From JAMHWF01 sp964371405 (GTDB lineage: Bacteria > Pseudomonadota > Gammaproteobacteria > Burkholderiales > Burkholderiaceae_C): a stretch of 64,000 bases of DNA. Shown here one piece after another: positions 9,092-17,557 of the stretch. How positions within the stretch are numbered: the stretch's first letter is position 1; every line of letters begins with the position of its first letter. A program made the position numbers and the translations under genes. The notes beneath the pieces were generated by a model. It made no database searches and was not told where the DNA came from. It saw only the letters and a program-made list of their open reading frames with translations. The DNA lies in the NCBI GenBank assembly GCA_964371405.1, contig CAYJLV010000005.1:74827-138826 (forward strand), in the 5' to 3' direction.

Positions 9092-11098
9092 TCACGCCAT
9101 GCCGGTGCGCCCCGCTCCGTCGCGGAACAGCGCCTCGCCCTGCGCGTCGAAGTGGAAGGCGCGCAGGAAGTCGGCCAGCTCGTAGCGGGGCAGCAAGCGG
9201 CGGATCGCCGCGAGCTGCGCAGCGGCCTCGACGGGGCGTCCGGCCAGCGCCAGGCTGCAGGCCGCGATCGCGAAGATGTGCGGATGGGCGTTCGGGCGCG
9301 CCGCGGCCTTGAGCGCCCAGTCGGCCGCCTCGTCATACCGGCCCAGCCGCACCAGCGCCATCGCGCGCGCGCCGAGCATGCCGAACAGCAGCGGGTCGAA
9401 CGGGCTGAGGTGGCGCGAGTGGTCCGATGCCGCGATCGCCGCCGCCGGGTCGCCCGCCTGCGAGTGCACGAAGGCCAGCGTGTAGTGCCCAAGCGCGAAA
9501 TTCGGGCTCAGGTCGATCGCGCGCTCGAGTTCGGCGATCGACTCGTCGCGGTTGCCGCGCAGCCACAGCGCCCGCCCCATCGCCCAGTGGGCTGCGGGGT
9601 CGCGGTCGTCGACCATCAGGCTCTGGCCCGCGGTCGCGAAGGCCCGGTCGACGGCGGGCTCGCGCCCGCTCCACCCCTGGAAGGCATTCTGGAAGTGCGT
9701 GAACGACAGGCCCGCCCAGGCGCGGGCGAAGGTCGGATCGAGTCGCACCGCCATCTCGAAGAAGTGCTGCGCCTGCTCGTTGTCGGGGCGGTTGAAGCGG
9801 TACATGTGCCACAGCCCGCGGTGGTGCGCCTCCCACGCGTCGAGCGAGCTCGGCGGGCGCAGGATGGCTCGGTTGCGCTCGAGCAGCTCGACCTCGCCGG
9901 ACACCAAGGCGACGATGCGGTTGCCGATCTGCTCGAGCACGTCGAGCGCATCGCCCAGCGCCTGGTTGAAGGTTTCGGCCCACACGGTGCGCGCGGTGCG
10001 CGTCTCCGCCAGCTCGACCGACACGGCGATGCGCGCGCCGTCGACACGCACCGAGCCGCCGACGACGTAGTCGACGTCGAGCATGCGCCCCGCCTCCTCG
10101 GCGCCGATGCGGCGCTCGTGCAGCGCGAAGACGGTGCCCTGCGCAATGACGAACATGCTGCGCAGCTTGGCCAGGCGGGTGATCACGTCGTGGGCGAGCG
10201 CGTCGGCCGTGCCGCCGCGTTCGCCCGGCGTCGTCGACCGGTCGGCGAACGGCATCACGGCGATGGAGGCGCGGCGCTGCGCTGCGACCGCAGCGGGCTG
10301 GGGCGCCGGCGGCTCGCGCAGCACGAGCGCCGGTGCGGCGCCGCGGCTCGACTGCCAGGCCCGGCGCAGCGGCACGCTGTCGAGGCCCTCGGCCTCGAAC
10401 AGCGGCACGGTCGCGGCCAGGTGTTGCTCGCCTTCGCGGATGCGGCCGAGCCGCGCCAGCGCGGCGAGCAGCAGTTCGTGGACACGCCGGTCGAAGGGGG
10501 CGAGCTGCAGCCACTGCGCGAGGTGCGTCAACGCCTCGTCGTCGGGGGCGCCCGTCGCCAGCTGCTCGAGCAGCGCCGCCTGGCAGCCGCGGAAGCGCCG
10601 GCGCTGCGCCGTGAGCCACCCGGAGAAGAGCGGGCAGCGATCGATCTCCAGGCCTTCGAGGAAGTCGCCCTCGAACAGCGTCGACAGGGCGCGCTGGCGC
10701 GGCACCGGCAGCGTGTCGATGCGTGCGTCGGCGGCGCGCGCGACTTCGATCGCGTCGACGAAGCCGCCCGACAGGTCGAGCGCGACCGTGTTGTCGTGCG
10801 TCACGACGCGGTGGTGCCCGGCTTCGTCGAGCAGGCCGCGGATCTTGCTGAGGCACCAGCGCAACTCGCCGCGCGGGTCGTTGGGCACGTCCCACAGCAG
10901 CTCGCACAGGTGGCCGCGCGTGACGGCGCGTGGCGCCAGCGTCAGGTAGGCCAGCAGGGCGCGCACCTTGCGCGACGCCGGCAGCGCGAGCGCTACGCCG
11001 TCGCGACGGATCGCCAGCGGGCCGAGCAGGCGCAGCTCGAGCCGGGCATCGCTCGAATCCACGGGCATTTCCACGCCGGCTTCCACGCTCACCTCCAC
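9092..11098 (-). CDS. SARP-type winged-helix / TolB-like / TPR transcriptional regulator
   Basis: This is a 668-residue multidomain regulator. Residues about 20-110 form an OmpR/SARP-like winged helix (LELRLLGPLAIRRDG, then a KVRALLAYL recognition region). Residues 110-250 are a bacterial transcriptional activator (BTAD) helical repeat. Residues about 270-400 resemble the TolB N-terminal/adenylate-cyclase-associated domain (SIAVMPFADRS, then DYVVGGSVRVDG). Residues 430-650 carry TPR repeats. This architecture occurs in regulators of the CadC/HilA/SARP-TPR group. The start at 11098 could be shortened ten codons to the Met at 11068. It is divergent from the methyltransferase-cupin pair, 67 bases away, and is probably their regulator. 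No membrane segment is evident. Confidence 0.85.
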   Translation of the reverse strand: MEVSVEAGVEMPVDSSDARLELRLLGPLAIRRDGVALALPASRKVRALLAYLTLAPRAVTRGHLCELLWDVPNDPRGELRWCLSKIRGLLDEAGHHRVVTHDNTVALDLSGGFVDAIEVARAADARIDTLPVPRQRALSTLFEGDFLEGLEIDRCPLFSGWLTAQRRRFRGCQAALLEQLATGAPDDEALTHLAQWLQLAPFDRRVHELLLAALARLGRIREGEQHLAATVPLFEAEGLDSVPLRRAWQSSRGAAPALVLREPPAPQPAAVAAQRRASIAVMPFADRSTTPGERGGTADALAHDVITRLAKLRSMFVIAQGTVFALHERRIGAEEAGRMLDVDYVVGGSVRVDGARIAVSVELAETRTARTVWAETFNQALGDALDVLEQIGNRIVALVSGEVELLERNRAILRPPSSLDAWEAHHRGLWHMYRFNRPDNEQAQHFFEMAVRLDPTFARAWAGLSFTHFQNAFQGWSGREPAVDRAFATAGQSLMVDDRDPAAHWAMGRALWLRGNRDESIAELERAIDLSPNFALGHYTLAFVHSQAGDPAAAIAASDHSRHLSPFDPLLFGMLGARAMALVRLGRYDEAADWALKAAARPNAHPHIFAIAACSLALAGRPVEAAAQLAAIRRLLPRYELADFLRAFHFDAQGEALFRDGAGRTGMA

Positions 11099-11165
11099 GC
11101 TGGACCCCTACGGTACATCGACGCCTGCAGCGCGGCCATCGCGCAGGGCCAACCGGAGAAACGAC

Positions 11166-12029
11166 ATGGACATGAATACCGCCACCGCTCCCGCCCGTCA
11201 ATCCCGCGCGCCCGATACGCCGCCCGACCTGGCCGCGCTGAAGAAAAAGCAGCAGGCGGCCTGGTCGTCGGGCGACTACGCCGTCATCGGCACCACGCTG
11301 CAGATCGTCGGCGAGGAGCTGTGCGAGGCGCTCGACCTGCGCGCCGGGCAGAAGGTGCTCGACGTCGCCGCCGGCAACGGCAACGTGTCGCTGGCTGCCG
11401 CGCGCCGCTGGTGCGAAGTCGTCGCCAGCGACTACGTGCCGGCGCTGCTCGAGCGCGCCCGCGAGCGCGCCGCCGCCGAACGGCTCGACATCGAGTTCCG
11501 CGAGGCCGACGCCGAGGCACTGCCGTTCGCCGACGCCAGTTTCGACGCCGTCGTGTCGACCTTCGGCGTCATGTTCACGCCCGACCAGGATCGGGCCGCC
11601 GCCGAGCTGTTGCGCGTGTGCCGGTCGGGCGGCCGCATCGGCCTGGCGAACTGGACACCCGAGGGCTTCATCGGCCAGGTGTTCAAGACGATCGGGCGCC
11701 ACGTCGCGCCGCCGCCCGGTGCGCGCTCGCCCGCGCTGTGGGGCAGCCGCGAACGCATTGCCGAGCTGTTCGGGCCGCACGCCGCGTCCGTCAAGTCGGC
11801 GCAGCGTCACTTCGTGTTCCGCTACCGCTCCCCCGAGCACTGGCTCGAAGTTTTCCAGACCTGGTACGGGCCGGTGCTCAAGGCCTTCGCTGCGCTCGAG
11901 CCGGCGCAGCGCGCGGCGCTGCGCGACGACCTGCTGGCGCTGATCGGGCGTTTCAACCGCTCGGGCGACACGTCGATGGTCGTGCCCGGCGAGTACCTCG
12001 AGATCGTCATCGAAAGGAGCCCGCGATGA
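11166..12029 (+). CDS. Class I SAM-dependent methyltransferase
   Basis: This 287-residue protein has the UbiE/COQ5-like fold. Motif I is VLDVAAGNGNVSLAAAR (about 60-76). An acidic motif follows (ASDYVPALLERARERA), then EADAEALPFADASFDAVVSTFGVMF, the signature of the Methyltransf_11/25 group acting on small molecules. A GGAGAA ribosome site lies about five bases before the ATG at 11166. The gene overlaps the downstream cupin by four bases (ATGA), so the two are co-translated and probably controlled by the divergent SARP-like regulator. The substrate is unknown. Confidence 0.9.
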   Translation: MDMNTATAPARQSRAPDTPPDLAALKKKQQAAWSSGDYAVIGTTLQIVGEELCEALDLRAGQKVLDVAAGNGNVSLAAARRWCEVVASDYVPALLERARERAAAERLDIEFREADAEALPFADASFDAVVSTFGVMFTPDQDRAAAELLRVCRSGGRIGLANWTPEGFIGQVFKTIGRHVAPPPGARSPALWGSRERIAELFGPHAASVKSAQRHFVFRYRSPEHWLEVFQTWYGPVLKAFAALEPAQRAALRDDLLALIGRFNRSGDTSMVVPGEYLEIVIERSPR

Positions 12030-12499
12030 AGCCGTCACTGCGTTCCATGGCCGCGCTGGCGCTGGGCGCCGCCGCGATCGCCGCCGGCCCGGTGCAGGCC
12101 GCCGAGCCGCATCACACCGTCGTGCGCGCCGACGCCGTTCGATGGGGGCCGGCGCCGCCGTCGCTGCCCAGCGGAGCGCAGGCCGCCGCGCTGCTCGGCC
12201 ATCCGGCCAGGGAAGGGCCGTTCGTGCTGCGGCTCAGGTTTCCGGCCGGCTACGTGATCCCGCCGCACCGGCACTCGAAGGACGAGCTCGTGACGGTGAT
12301 CTCGGGCCGCGTCCTGATCGACTCGGGCGAGAAGGTCGACAGGTCGCAGCGCGGGCTCGAGCCGGCGAGCTTCGTCCACCTGCCCGGCGGCATGCCGCAC
12401 TACGCCTGGGCCGAGGTGGAATCGGTGGTGCAGATCAACGGCGTCGGCCCGTTCGACGTGCAGTACCTCGATCCGCGCGACGACCCGCGCAAGCCCTGA
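12026..12499 (+). CDS. Exported cupin-domain protein
   Basis: This 157-residue protein has a Sec signal peptide (about residues 1-27, ending VQAAEP) followed by a single cupin barrel. The metal-binding first motif is GYVIPPHRHSKDELVTVISG (His, His, Glu) and the second motif is HLPGGMPHYAW. It is therefore a small periplasmic metal-cupin of the DUF4437/ChrR-like type. It is translationally coupled to the preceding methyltransferase, suggesting a shared small-molecule pathway. Catalytic or sensory function cannot be decided from sequence. A strong hairpin follows the stop. Confidence 0.85.
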   Translation: MKPSLRSMAALALGAAAIAAGPVQAAEPHHTVVRADAVRWGPAPPSLPSGAQAAALLGHPAREGPFVLRLRFPAGYVIPPHRHSKDELVTVISGRVLIDSGEKVDRSQRGLEPASFVHLPGGMPHYAWAEVESVVQINGVGPFDVQYLDPRDDPRKP

Positions 12500-12503
12500 T
12501 CTG

Positions 12504-12529
12504 CGGCGGCGCGGGGGTCCGCGCCGCCG
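12504..12529. terminator. Hairpin between convergent cupin and mnmC genes
   Basis: Arms 12504-12513 and 12520-12529 pair perfectly over ten GC-rich bases with a six-base loop. It lies in the 37-base gap between the stops of two convergent genes. There is no T-run on either side, so it may act as a stabilising 3' hairpin or a weak bidirectional terminator. Confidence 0.4.
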
Positions 12530-12536
12530 TGCCGCG

Positions 12537-14501
12537 TCACGCGCTCGCGATGCCGCCGTGATCGGCGCGGCGCGCGTGTCGGCTGACGAAGCGCGCGGCA
12601 TCGACGGCGTCGAGCAGGCTGGCCTCGACGGGGCAGGGCGTGCCGGCGATCAGCGCGGCGACCGTGCGCGCGGCCAGCGGCGCCCAGGCGATGCCGCGCG
12701 AGCCGAGCGCGTTGACGGTGTAGAGGCCGCGCAGCCGCGGCACGAAGCGCGGCTGGTCGAGGCGCGACGCGCGCGCGATCGCGGCCGCGTCGGGCAAAGC
12801 GCCGAGCAGCGGCAGGCGGTCGATGGCGATGCAGCGCCAGCCGACGCGCGCCGCGACGGCGTCGTCGGCCGCCGGCGCGACGGCGTCGCCGAGCATCTGC
12901 CGCAGCCGCGCGAGGTTGGCGGCGGCGTCGTCGGTGCGCGGCTGCGCATCGTTGCCGCCGGCGTCGGGTTCGTTCGTCGCGCCGCACCAGAGGCGGCCCG
13001 CCAGCGGCGGCAGCAGATAGCCGCCGCCGGCGATCGGCACACGTGCCCGGGCTTGTGGCCAGTCGTCGGCGGCGAGTGCCGTGATCTGGCCGCGCATGCG
13101 CTGCAGTGGCCACGCGGCACCTCCGATCCAGCGCGATGGGTCGCCGTTGTCGGCGAGCACGACGGCGTCGACGCGGTCCAGCACGGCGCTGTCGGCACCG
13201 AACACGCACCATTGCGTGTCGTCGTCGGCGAGAGTGTTGGCGGTGACGCCGCCGCGCCAGTCGACCGCCGTGCCGGCGTCGCGCAGCAGCGAGGCGCAGA
13301 GCGCGGCCGGCTCGATCCAGCCGCCTTGCGGATGCCACCAGGCGGCGTCGCGCAATGCGAGGCCGGCGCGGCGCGAGGCTTCGGCGGCGTCGAGTGCGTC
13401 GATGACGTCGGGCGGCAGCGCCTGCGCCGCGAGTGTGGCGCGCATCGCGGCCAGTGCCTGGGCGCCGCCCGATTCGAGCCGCAGCACGCCATCGACCCCA
13501 CCCGGCGCGCCGTGTACGGCGATGGCGCGGCGCGCCAGCGGCGCCGCCTGCAGCGCGGCGGCGCGGCCCCAGCGCGCGTGCGGCCCGTCGACGGCCGTCA
13601 CGACGCCGTGAAACAGGCCGGCCGGGTTGCCCGAAGACTCGCGCGCCGGCACGGCGTGGCGCTCGAAGATCATGCTTGCGATGCCCTGTTCGGCCAGCGC
13701 CCACGCCATGGCGCAGCCGGCGACGCCGCCGCCGACGATGGCGACGCGCCGCGGCGGCGCGGCCGCCGCGCGCGCCGGCGCACTGCGCGGCGCGAACGAC
13801 GGCGCCCAGCGCGCCACCGTCATCTCGCGCTTGTCGCCGAAGCCGGGTGCGCGCTCGACGACGAAGCCCGATTCGGCGAGCGCGTCGCGCAACGGCCGCG
13901 CGACGCTCCACGTCGCCGCCGTCGCGCCGGGCGCGGCGAGCCGGCCGAGGGCGTGCACGACGCGCGGCTCCCACATCGCCGGGTTGCGCGCCGGCGCGAA
14001 GCCGTCGAGGTAGAAGGCGTCGAACCTCGCGACGAGTTCGGGCAGCGCGTCGCGCACGTCGAACCAGCCGAGCAGCAATTGCACCCGGCCGTCGTCGAAA
14101 TCGAGCCGGTGCAGGTTGGGCGTCGCGGCCGGCCACTGCGCGGCCAGTTCGTCGGCGAGGCCGCGCAGCGGCGACGCGGCATGCACGCGCGCGAGCTCGT
14201 CGCGTGCCGGCGGGTGCTTCTCGATCGCGACGTAGTACAGCCGCTCGCAGGCCGCCGCATCGCGCCGCCAGGCGTCCCAGGTCGCGAGGAAGTTGTTGCC
14301 GAGACCGAAGCCGAGTTCGAGGATGGCGAAGCGCTCGCGGCACTGCCACCGCGCCGGCAGGCCAGTGCCGCCGAGAAAGACGTGCGCGGCCTGCGCCAGC
14401 GCGCCGCCGCGCGCGTGGTAGACGTCGCCGTACTCGGCGCTGAACGGCACGCCGTCCGCGTCGAACTCGAGTCGTGCCGGCTGGACGGGCTGCGTCTTCA
14501 T
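12537..14501 (-). CDS. mnmC: Bifunctional tRNA mnm5s2U34 methyltransferase / cmnm5s2U34 oxidoreductase
   Basis: This 654-residue fused MnmC acts in the last two steps of wobble-uridine modification in tRNAs for Lys, Glu and Gln. The N-terminal half is the SAM-dependent methyltransferase: LELGFGLGNN at 61-70 and FYLDGFAPARNPAMW at about 163-177. The C-terminal half is the FAD oxidoreductase, with a dinucleotide-binding GGGVAGCAMAWALAE at 257-271 and a conserved C-terminal VNALGSRGIAWAPL. Both halves look intact, giving a full-length two-domain enzyme as in E. coli. The gene is convergent with the cupin gene and is followed upstream by a dispersed repeat. Confidence 0.95.
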   Translation of the reverse strand: MKTQPVQPARLEFDADGVPFSAEYGDVYHARGGALAQAAHVFLGGTGLPARWQCRERFAILELGFGLGNNFLATWDAWRRDAAACERLYYVAIEKHPPARDELARVHAASPLRGLADELAAQWPAATPNLHRLDFDDGRVQLLLGWFDVRDALPELVARFDAFYLDGFAPARNPAMWEPRVVHALGRLAAPGATAATWSVARPLRDALAESGFVVERAPGFGDKREMTVARWAPSFAPRSAPARAAAAPPRRVAIVGGGVAGCAMAWALAEQGIASMIFERHAVPARESSGNPAGLFHGVVTAVDGPHARWGRAAALQAAPLARRAIAVHGAPGGVDGVLRLESGGAQALAAMRATLAAQALPPDVIDALDAAEASRRAGLALRDAAWWHPQGGWIEPAALCASLLRDAGTAVDWRGGVTANTLADDDTQWCVFGADSAVLDRVDAVVLADNGDPSRWIGGAAWPLQRMRGQITALAADDWPQARARVPIAGGGYLLPPLAGRLWCGATNEPDAGGNDAQPRTDDAAANLARLRQMLGDAVAPAADDAVAARVGWRCIAIDRLPLLGALPDAAAIARASRLDQPRFVPRLRGLYTVNALGSRGIAWAPLAARTVAALIAGTPCPVEASLLDAVDAARFVSRHARRADHGGIASA

Positions 14502-14540
14502 GGCTGGACGCGGCCCGCGGCCGCTTCGCTCAACTCGTGT

Positions 14541-14601
14541 GCCCGCACGCTCGCTTCGCTCGCTGCCCCCCGTGGGGGCGTTCGCGCCTTCGGAGCGGCC
14601 G
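14541..14601 (-). repeat. Dispersed GC-rich intergenic repeat, copy A (inverted relative to copy B)
   Basis: The gap between mnmC and the Bug gene holds a palindrome-rich block. Its reverse complement aligns with bases 54996-55051: CGGCCGC, CCGAAGG, a run of C, GGGGGGC and a final GGGC occur in the same order, with differences between. The sequence looks like the short intergenic repeats common in Burkholderiales genomes. It holds no gene. Confidence 0.6.
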
Positions 14602-14609
14602 TGCGGCGC

Positions 14610-15593
14610 TCACTGCGGCTGGAAGCCGCTCGCGCGGATGATCTCGGCCCAGGCCTTGGCGTAGGCGCGTTCGCGGCTGGCGAGCTGCGCGGAAGTCATG
14701 AACTCCACGTCCAGGCCGAGCGCGCTCAGGCGGGTGCGCACGTCGGGCATCGCGACCACCTTGGCGAGCGCCGCCGAGAAGCCGTCGATCGCGGCCCTGG
14801 GCGTGCCCGCCGGGGCGAAGAAGCCGTAGAACGGCATGTCCTCGAAACCGGCGATGCCGAGCTCGGCCAGGGTCGGCACGTCGGGCAGCGTCGGCTGGCG
14901 CTTGGGCCCGAGGACGGCGACGACGCGGAGGCGTCCGCCCTTGTGGTTGTCGATGAAGTCGGGCACCGAGCCGACCCCGGCAGCAATCTGGTTGCCGAGC
15001 ATGTCGCCGATCATCGGTGCGCTGCCGCGGTAGGGCGCCGAGACGAGGTCGAGCTTGAACTTCTCGCCGAGCACCTTGACCAGGAACTCGGGCGTCGAGG
15101 CCGGCGCCGGCACGCCGACGGCGCCCTTGCCCTGGCCCTGGCTGCGCACCCAGGCCACGTAGTCGTTGAGGCTCGTGGCCGGCGTGCCCGACGAGAGCGC
15201 GAAGGCATTGACGAAGTTCGCGAAACCGGCCACCGGCACGAAGTCGCGCGCCGAGTCGAAGCCCGGGTTCTTGGTCACCATCGGCAGGATCGTGATCGTG
15301 TGGTCGTGCGAGATGAAGAATGTGCTGCCGTCGGCCGGCGCGGCCTTCAAGGCATGCGCGGCGAGCTGCCCACCGGCGCCGGGCTTGTTCTCGACGATCA
15401 CCGGCACGCCGAGTTCGTCCTTCAGTTTTTCGCCGAGCAGGCGCGCGATCGCGTCCGTTCCGCCGCCGGCGGGGAATCCGACCAGGATGCGCACCGTCTT
15501 GGCCGGCTGGGCCAGCGCGGCGCCTGCGGCGCCGAGCCCCAGGCAAACCGACAGGGACGCGAACAGTGCGATGCGACGGGTGAAGCGGACCAT
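14610..15593 (-). CDS. Bug-family tripartite tricarboxylate transporter substrate-binding protein
   Basis: This 327-residue periplasmic binding protein of the TctC/Bug family has a Sec signal (about 1-29, ending ALAQP), then the family hallmarks VGFPAGGGTDAIARLL and VENKPGAGGQLAA. The ATG at 15593 was chosen because it starts the signal peptide and is preceded by a GGAGG ribosome site; the open frame continues upstream without merit. No TctA/TctB membrane genes are nearby. It is one of the orphan Bug proteins that are heavily expanded in Burkholderiales. The ligand is probably a carboxylate or related small molecule, not determinable here. Confidence 0.93.
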   Translation of the reverse strand: MVRFTRRIALFASLSVCLGLGAAGAALAQPAKTVRILVGFPAGGGTDAIARLLGEKLKDELGVPVIVENKPGAGGQLAAHALKAAPADGSTFFISHDHTITILPMVTKNPGFDSARDFVPVAGFANFVNAFALSSGTPATSLNDYVAWVRSQGQGKGAVGVPAPASTPEFLVKVLGEKFKLDLVSAPYRGSAPMIGDMLGNQIAAGVGSVPDFIDNHKGGRLRVVAVLGPKRQPTLPDVPTLAELGIAGFEDMPFYGFFAPAGTPRAAIDGFSAALAKVVAMPDVRTRLSALGLDVEFMTSAQLASRERAYAKAWAEIIRASGFQPQ

Positions 15594-15755
15594 CGGAGCC
15601 TCCAGTTCTTCGCGGCGCCACCATGGCGCCGGTTCACGGCGGGCGATTATGGAAGCTTCGCCCCGCGTCGGGCGTCGGGATTGCCCGCGTACCGGGGCCT
15701 GCCGCGCAGCGATCGTGATCGAGATCAATGCCGCGCTTCACGCGAAGCCGGCCGC

Positions 15756-15832
15756 CGCGCCGGGCCGCCCCAAGCAAGGCCCGAACCCTCTCGATGGGTC
15801 GCTCGCCCTACCCGGCGAGCGGGGTGCCGTCA
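15756..15832. repeat. 77-base dispersed repeat, copy 1
   Basis: This stretch aligns without gaps to 57840-57916 at roughly 90% identity. Both begin CGCGCCGGGCCG, contain CCCAAGCAAGGCCCG and end TACCCGGCGAGCGGGGTG followed by CGTCA. Internal inverted repeats (CGGGCC/GGCCCG and CGCTCGCC/GGCGAGCG) would fold into hairpins. It ends 6 bases past the efp stop codon side, in the gap between efp and the Bug gene. Confidence 0.8.
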
Positions 15833-15837
15833 GTCCC

Positions 15838-16389
15838 TCACACCCGCTTGCGGTACTCGTGCGTGCGCGTGTCGATCTCGATCTTGTCGCCGTTCTCGAC
15901 GAACAGCGGCACGGCGATCTCGAAGCCGGTGGCGGTCTTCGCCGGCTTCATCACCTTGCCCGAGGTGTCGCCCTTGACGGCGGGCTCCGTCGTCACTTCG
16001 CGCACCACGGTGGTCGGCAGTTCGACCGAGATCGCCTTGCCGTCGTAGAACACGACCTCGACCGCCATGCCGTCCTCGAGGTAGCTGATGGCGTCGCCCA
16101 TGTTCTCGGCCTCGACCTCGAACTGGTTGTACTCGCTGTCCATGAAGACGTACATCGGGTCGGCGAAGTAGGAGTAGGTGCACTCCTTCTTGTCGAGCAC
16201 GATCTGGTCCATCTTGTCGTCGGCCTTGAAGACGACTTCGGTGCCGGAGTTGCTCAGCAGGCTCTTGAGCTTCATGCGCACCGTGGCGGCGTTGCGTCCG
16301 CCGCGGCTGTACTCCGTCTTGAGCACGACCATCGGATCCTTGCCTTGCATGATCACGTTGCCGGCCCGGATTTCCTGTGCGATCTTCAT
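15838..16389 (-). CDS. efp: Elongation factor P
   Basis: This 183-residue protein relieves ribosome stalling at polyproline stretches. Three beta-barrel domains are present: an N-terminal KOW-like domain with the modification loop, an OB domain and a C-terminal OB domain ending GDKIEIDTRTHEYRKRV. The loop tip is SRGGRNAATV with Arg at position 32, not the lysine used by the EpmA/beta-lysine system. This is the arginine type that is rhamnosylated by EarP, and the earP gene lies immediately upstream. The ATG at 16389 gives the normal MKIAQEIRAGN start. The upstream in-frame extension is discarded. Confidence 0.97.
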   Translation of the reverse strand: MKIAQEIRAGNVIMQGKDPMVVLKTEYSRGGRNAATVRMKLKSLLSNSGTEVVFKADDKMDQIVLDKKECTYSYFADPMYVFMDSEYNQFEVEAENMGDAISYLEDGMAVEVVFYDGKAISVELPTTVVREVTTEPAVKGDTSGKVMKPAKTATGFEIAVPLFVENGDKIEIDTRTHEYRKRV

Positions 16390-16458
16390 GGTGGTTCGGT
16401 TGCCGCTGCGGTTGGGGGTAGCACGCGGCGTGGAGCGCCGCTGCAAAAACGAACGATT

Positions 16459-17517
16459 TTAGCCTGTCCGCGCGGCGACGAAAGCCAGCAGCCGGGTCAC
16501 GAGATCCGGTTGCGCTTCCACGCGCTCCTGCCAGCGGCCGGCGTGCGCGGCCCAGGCGGCGGCATCGGGCCAGGCGTCGGGCCACGGCCGGCGGCCGATC
16601 CAGGCGAACCAGAGCGCGCGCAGCGCGTCGGCGAAGGCGGGGTCGGCGCCGTCGAGGTAGCGGTCGAGGAAGGCGTCGAGCTTGCGCGCGTGCACCGCGT
16701 CGTCCTGCGGATAGATGTGCCAGACGAAGGGCCGCGCGGCCCATTGCGCGCGCACGAAGGAATCTTCGCCGCGCACGAAGTTCAGGTCGCAGGCCCACAG
16801 CAGGCGGTCGAAGTCGGGCTGCGTCAGCCAGGGCAGATCGTGGATGCGCAGCGCGTCGCGCGCTGGCGCGGCACCGTGCGCGGCGCGCACCCGGCGCGCC
16901 GCATGGTCGGGCGTGACGAGCAGCAGCGTCGGCGTGCGCTCCAGCGTGTCGAGCAGCGCCGGCAGCGCCGCGTTGTCGTAGCAGAACAGGCTCACGACCT
17001 GCTCGCCGGCGCGCGGTGCGATGCCGTGCGCGGCGAACCAGGCGTCGCGCTCGAAGCCGCGGCGTGCGTCGGCCAGGCCGCGCTCGCGGAGCAGACCGCC
17101 GGTCGCCGGCGTGAAGCCGGGGTAGAAGAACCAGCGCGTGAGGCCGGCGCCGGGCCCCGCCTGCTGCGGCGACGGCAGGCCGTGGCTGCGTTCGACATAG
17201 GGCTCGGCGCTGAGGTACTCGAGATCGATCCACAGCGGCGGCTTGTCGCGCCGCATGCGCAGGACGAAGGCGGGCGGCGGATCGCAGCCGAACAGCTCGA
17301 CGACGACGTCGCCCGGCTCGCGCGGCGGTGTCGCGTCGCGCCATTCGATCACTTCGACGCCGGGTGCGCCGCCGGGCGCCATCCACGCCAGCGCCGAGGC
17401 GTCGTCGATCCACAGGCGCACCGCTTCGCCGCGCGCGGCGAGTTCTCGCGCGAAGCGCCAGCCCACGCCGATGTCGCCCCAGTTGTCGACGACACGACAG
17501 AACACGTCCCACAGCAT
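16459..17517 (-). CDS. earP: EF-P arginine rhamnosyltransferase
   Basis: This 352-residue GT-B glycosyltransferase (formerly DUF2331) transfers rhamnose from dTDP-beta-L-rhamnose to EF-P Arg32. The N-terminus MLWDVFCRVVDNWGDIGVG carries the two conserved aspartates (Asp11 and Asp15) described as catalytic in EarP. The C-terminal nucleotide-sugar region NFVRGEDSFVRAQWA precedes WHIYPQ. The start at 17517 fits the family N-terminus. It lies 69 bases upstream of efp on the same strand, the usual efp-earP pairing of beta- and some gammaproteobacteria. Its start region abuts the divergent uvrC. Confidence 0.96.
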   Translation of the reverse strand: MLWDVFCRVVDNWGDIGVGWRFARELAARGEAVRLWIDDASALAWMAPGGAPGVEVIEWRDATPPREPGDVVVELFGCDPPPAFVLRMRRDKPPLWIDLEYLSAEPYVERSHGLPSPQQAGPGAGLTRWFFYPGFTPATGGLLRERGLADARRGFERDAWFAAHGIAPRAGEQVVSLFCYDNAALPALLDTLERTPTLLLVTPDHAARRVRAAHGAAPARDALRIHDLPWLTQPDFDRLLWACDLNFVRGEDSFVRAQWAARPFVWHIYPQDDAVHARKLDAFLDRYLDGADPAFADALRALWFAWIGRRPWPDAWPDAAAWAAHAGRWQERVEAQPDLVTRLLAFVAARTG

Positions 17518-17557
17518 GACGCGATTATCCCGGGGCACCGCGCGGCACAATGAGCGC

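Noticed and set aside
12558..15977. Long plus-strand frame opposite mnmC and the Bug gene
   Set aside because: It crosses several real minus-strand genes and intergenic repeats and has no recognisable domain.
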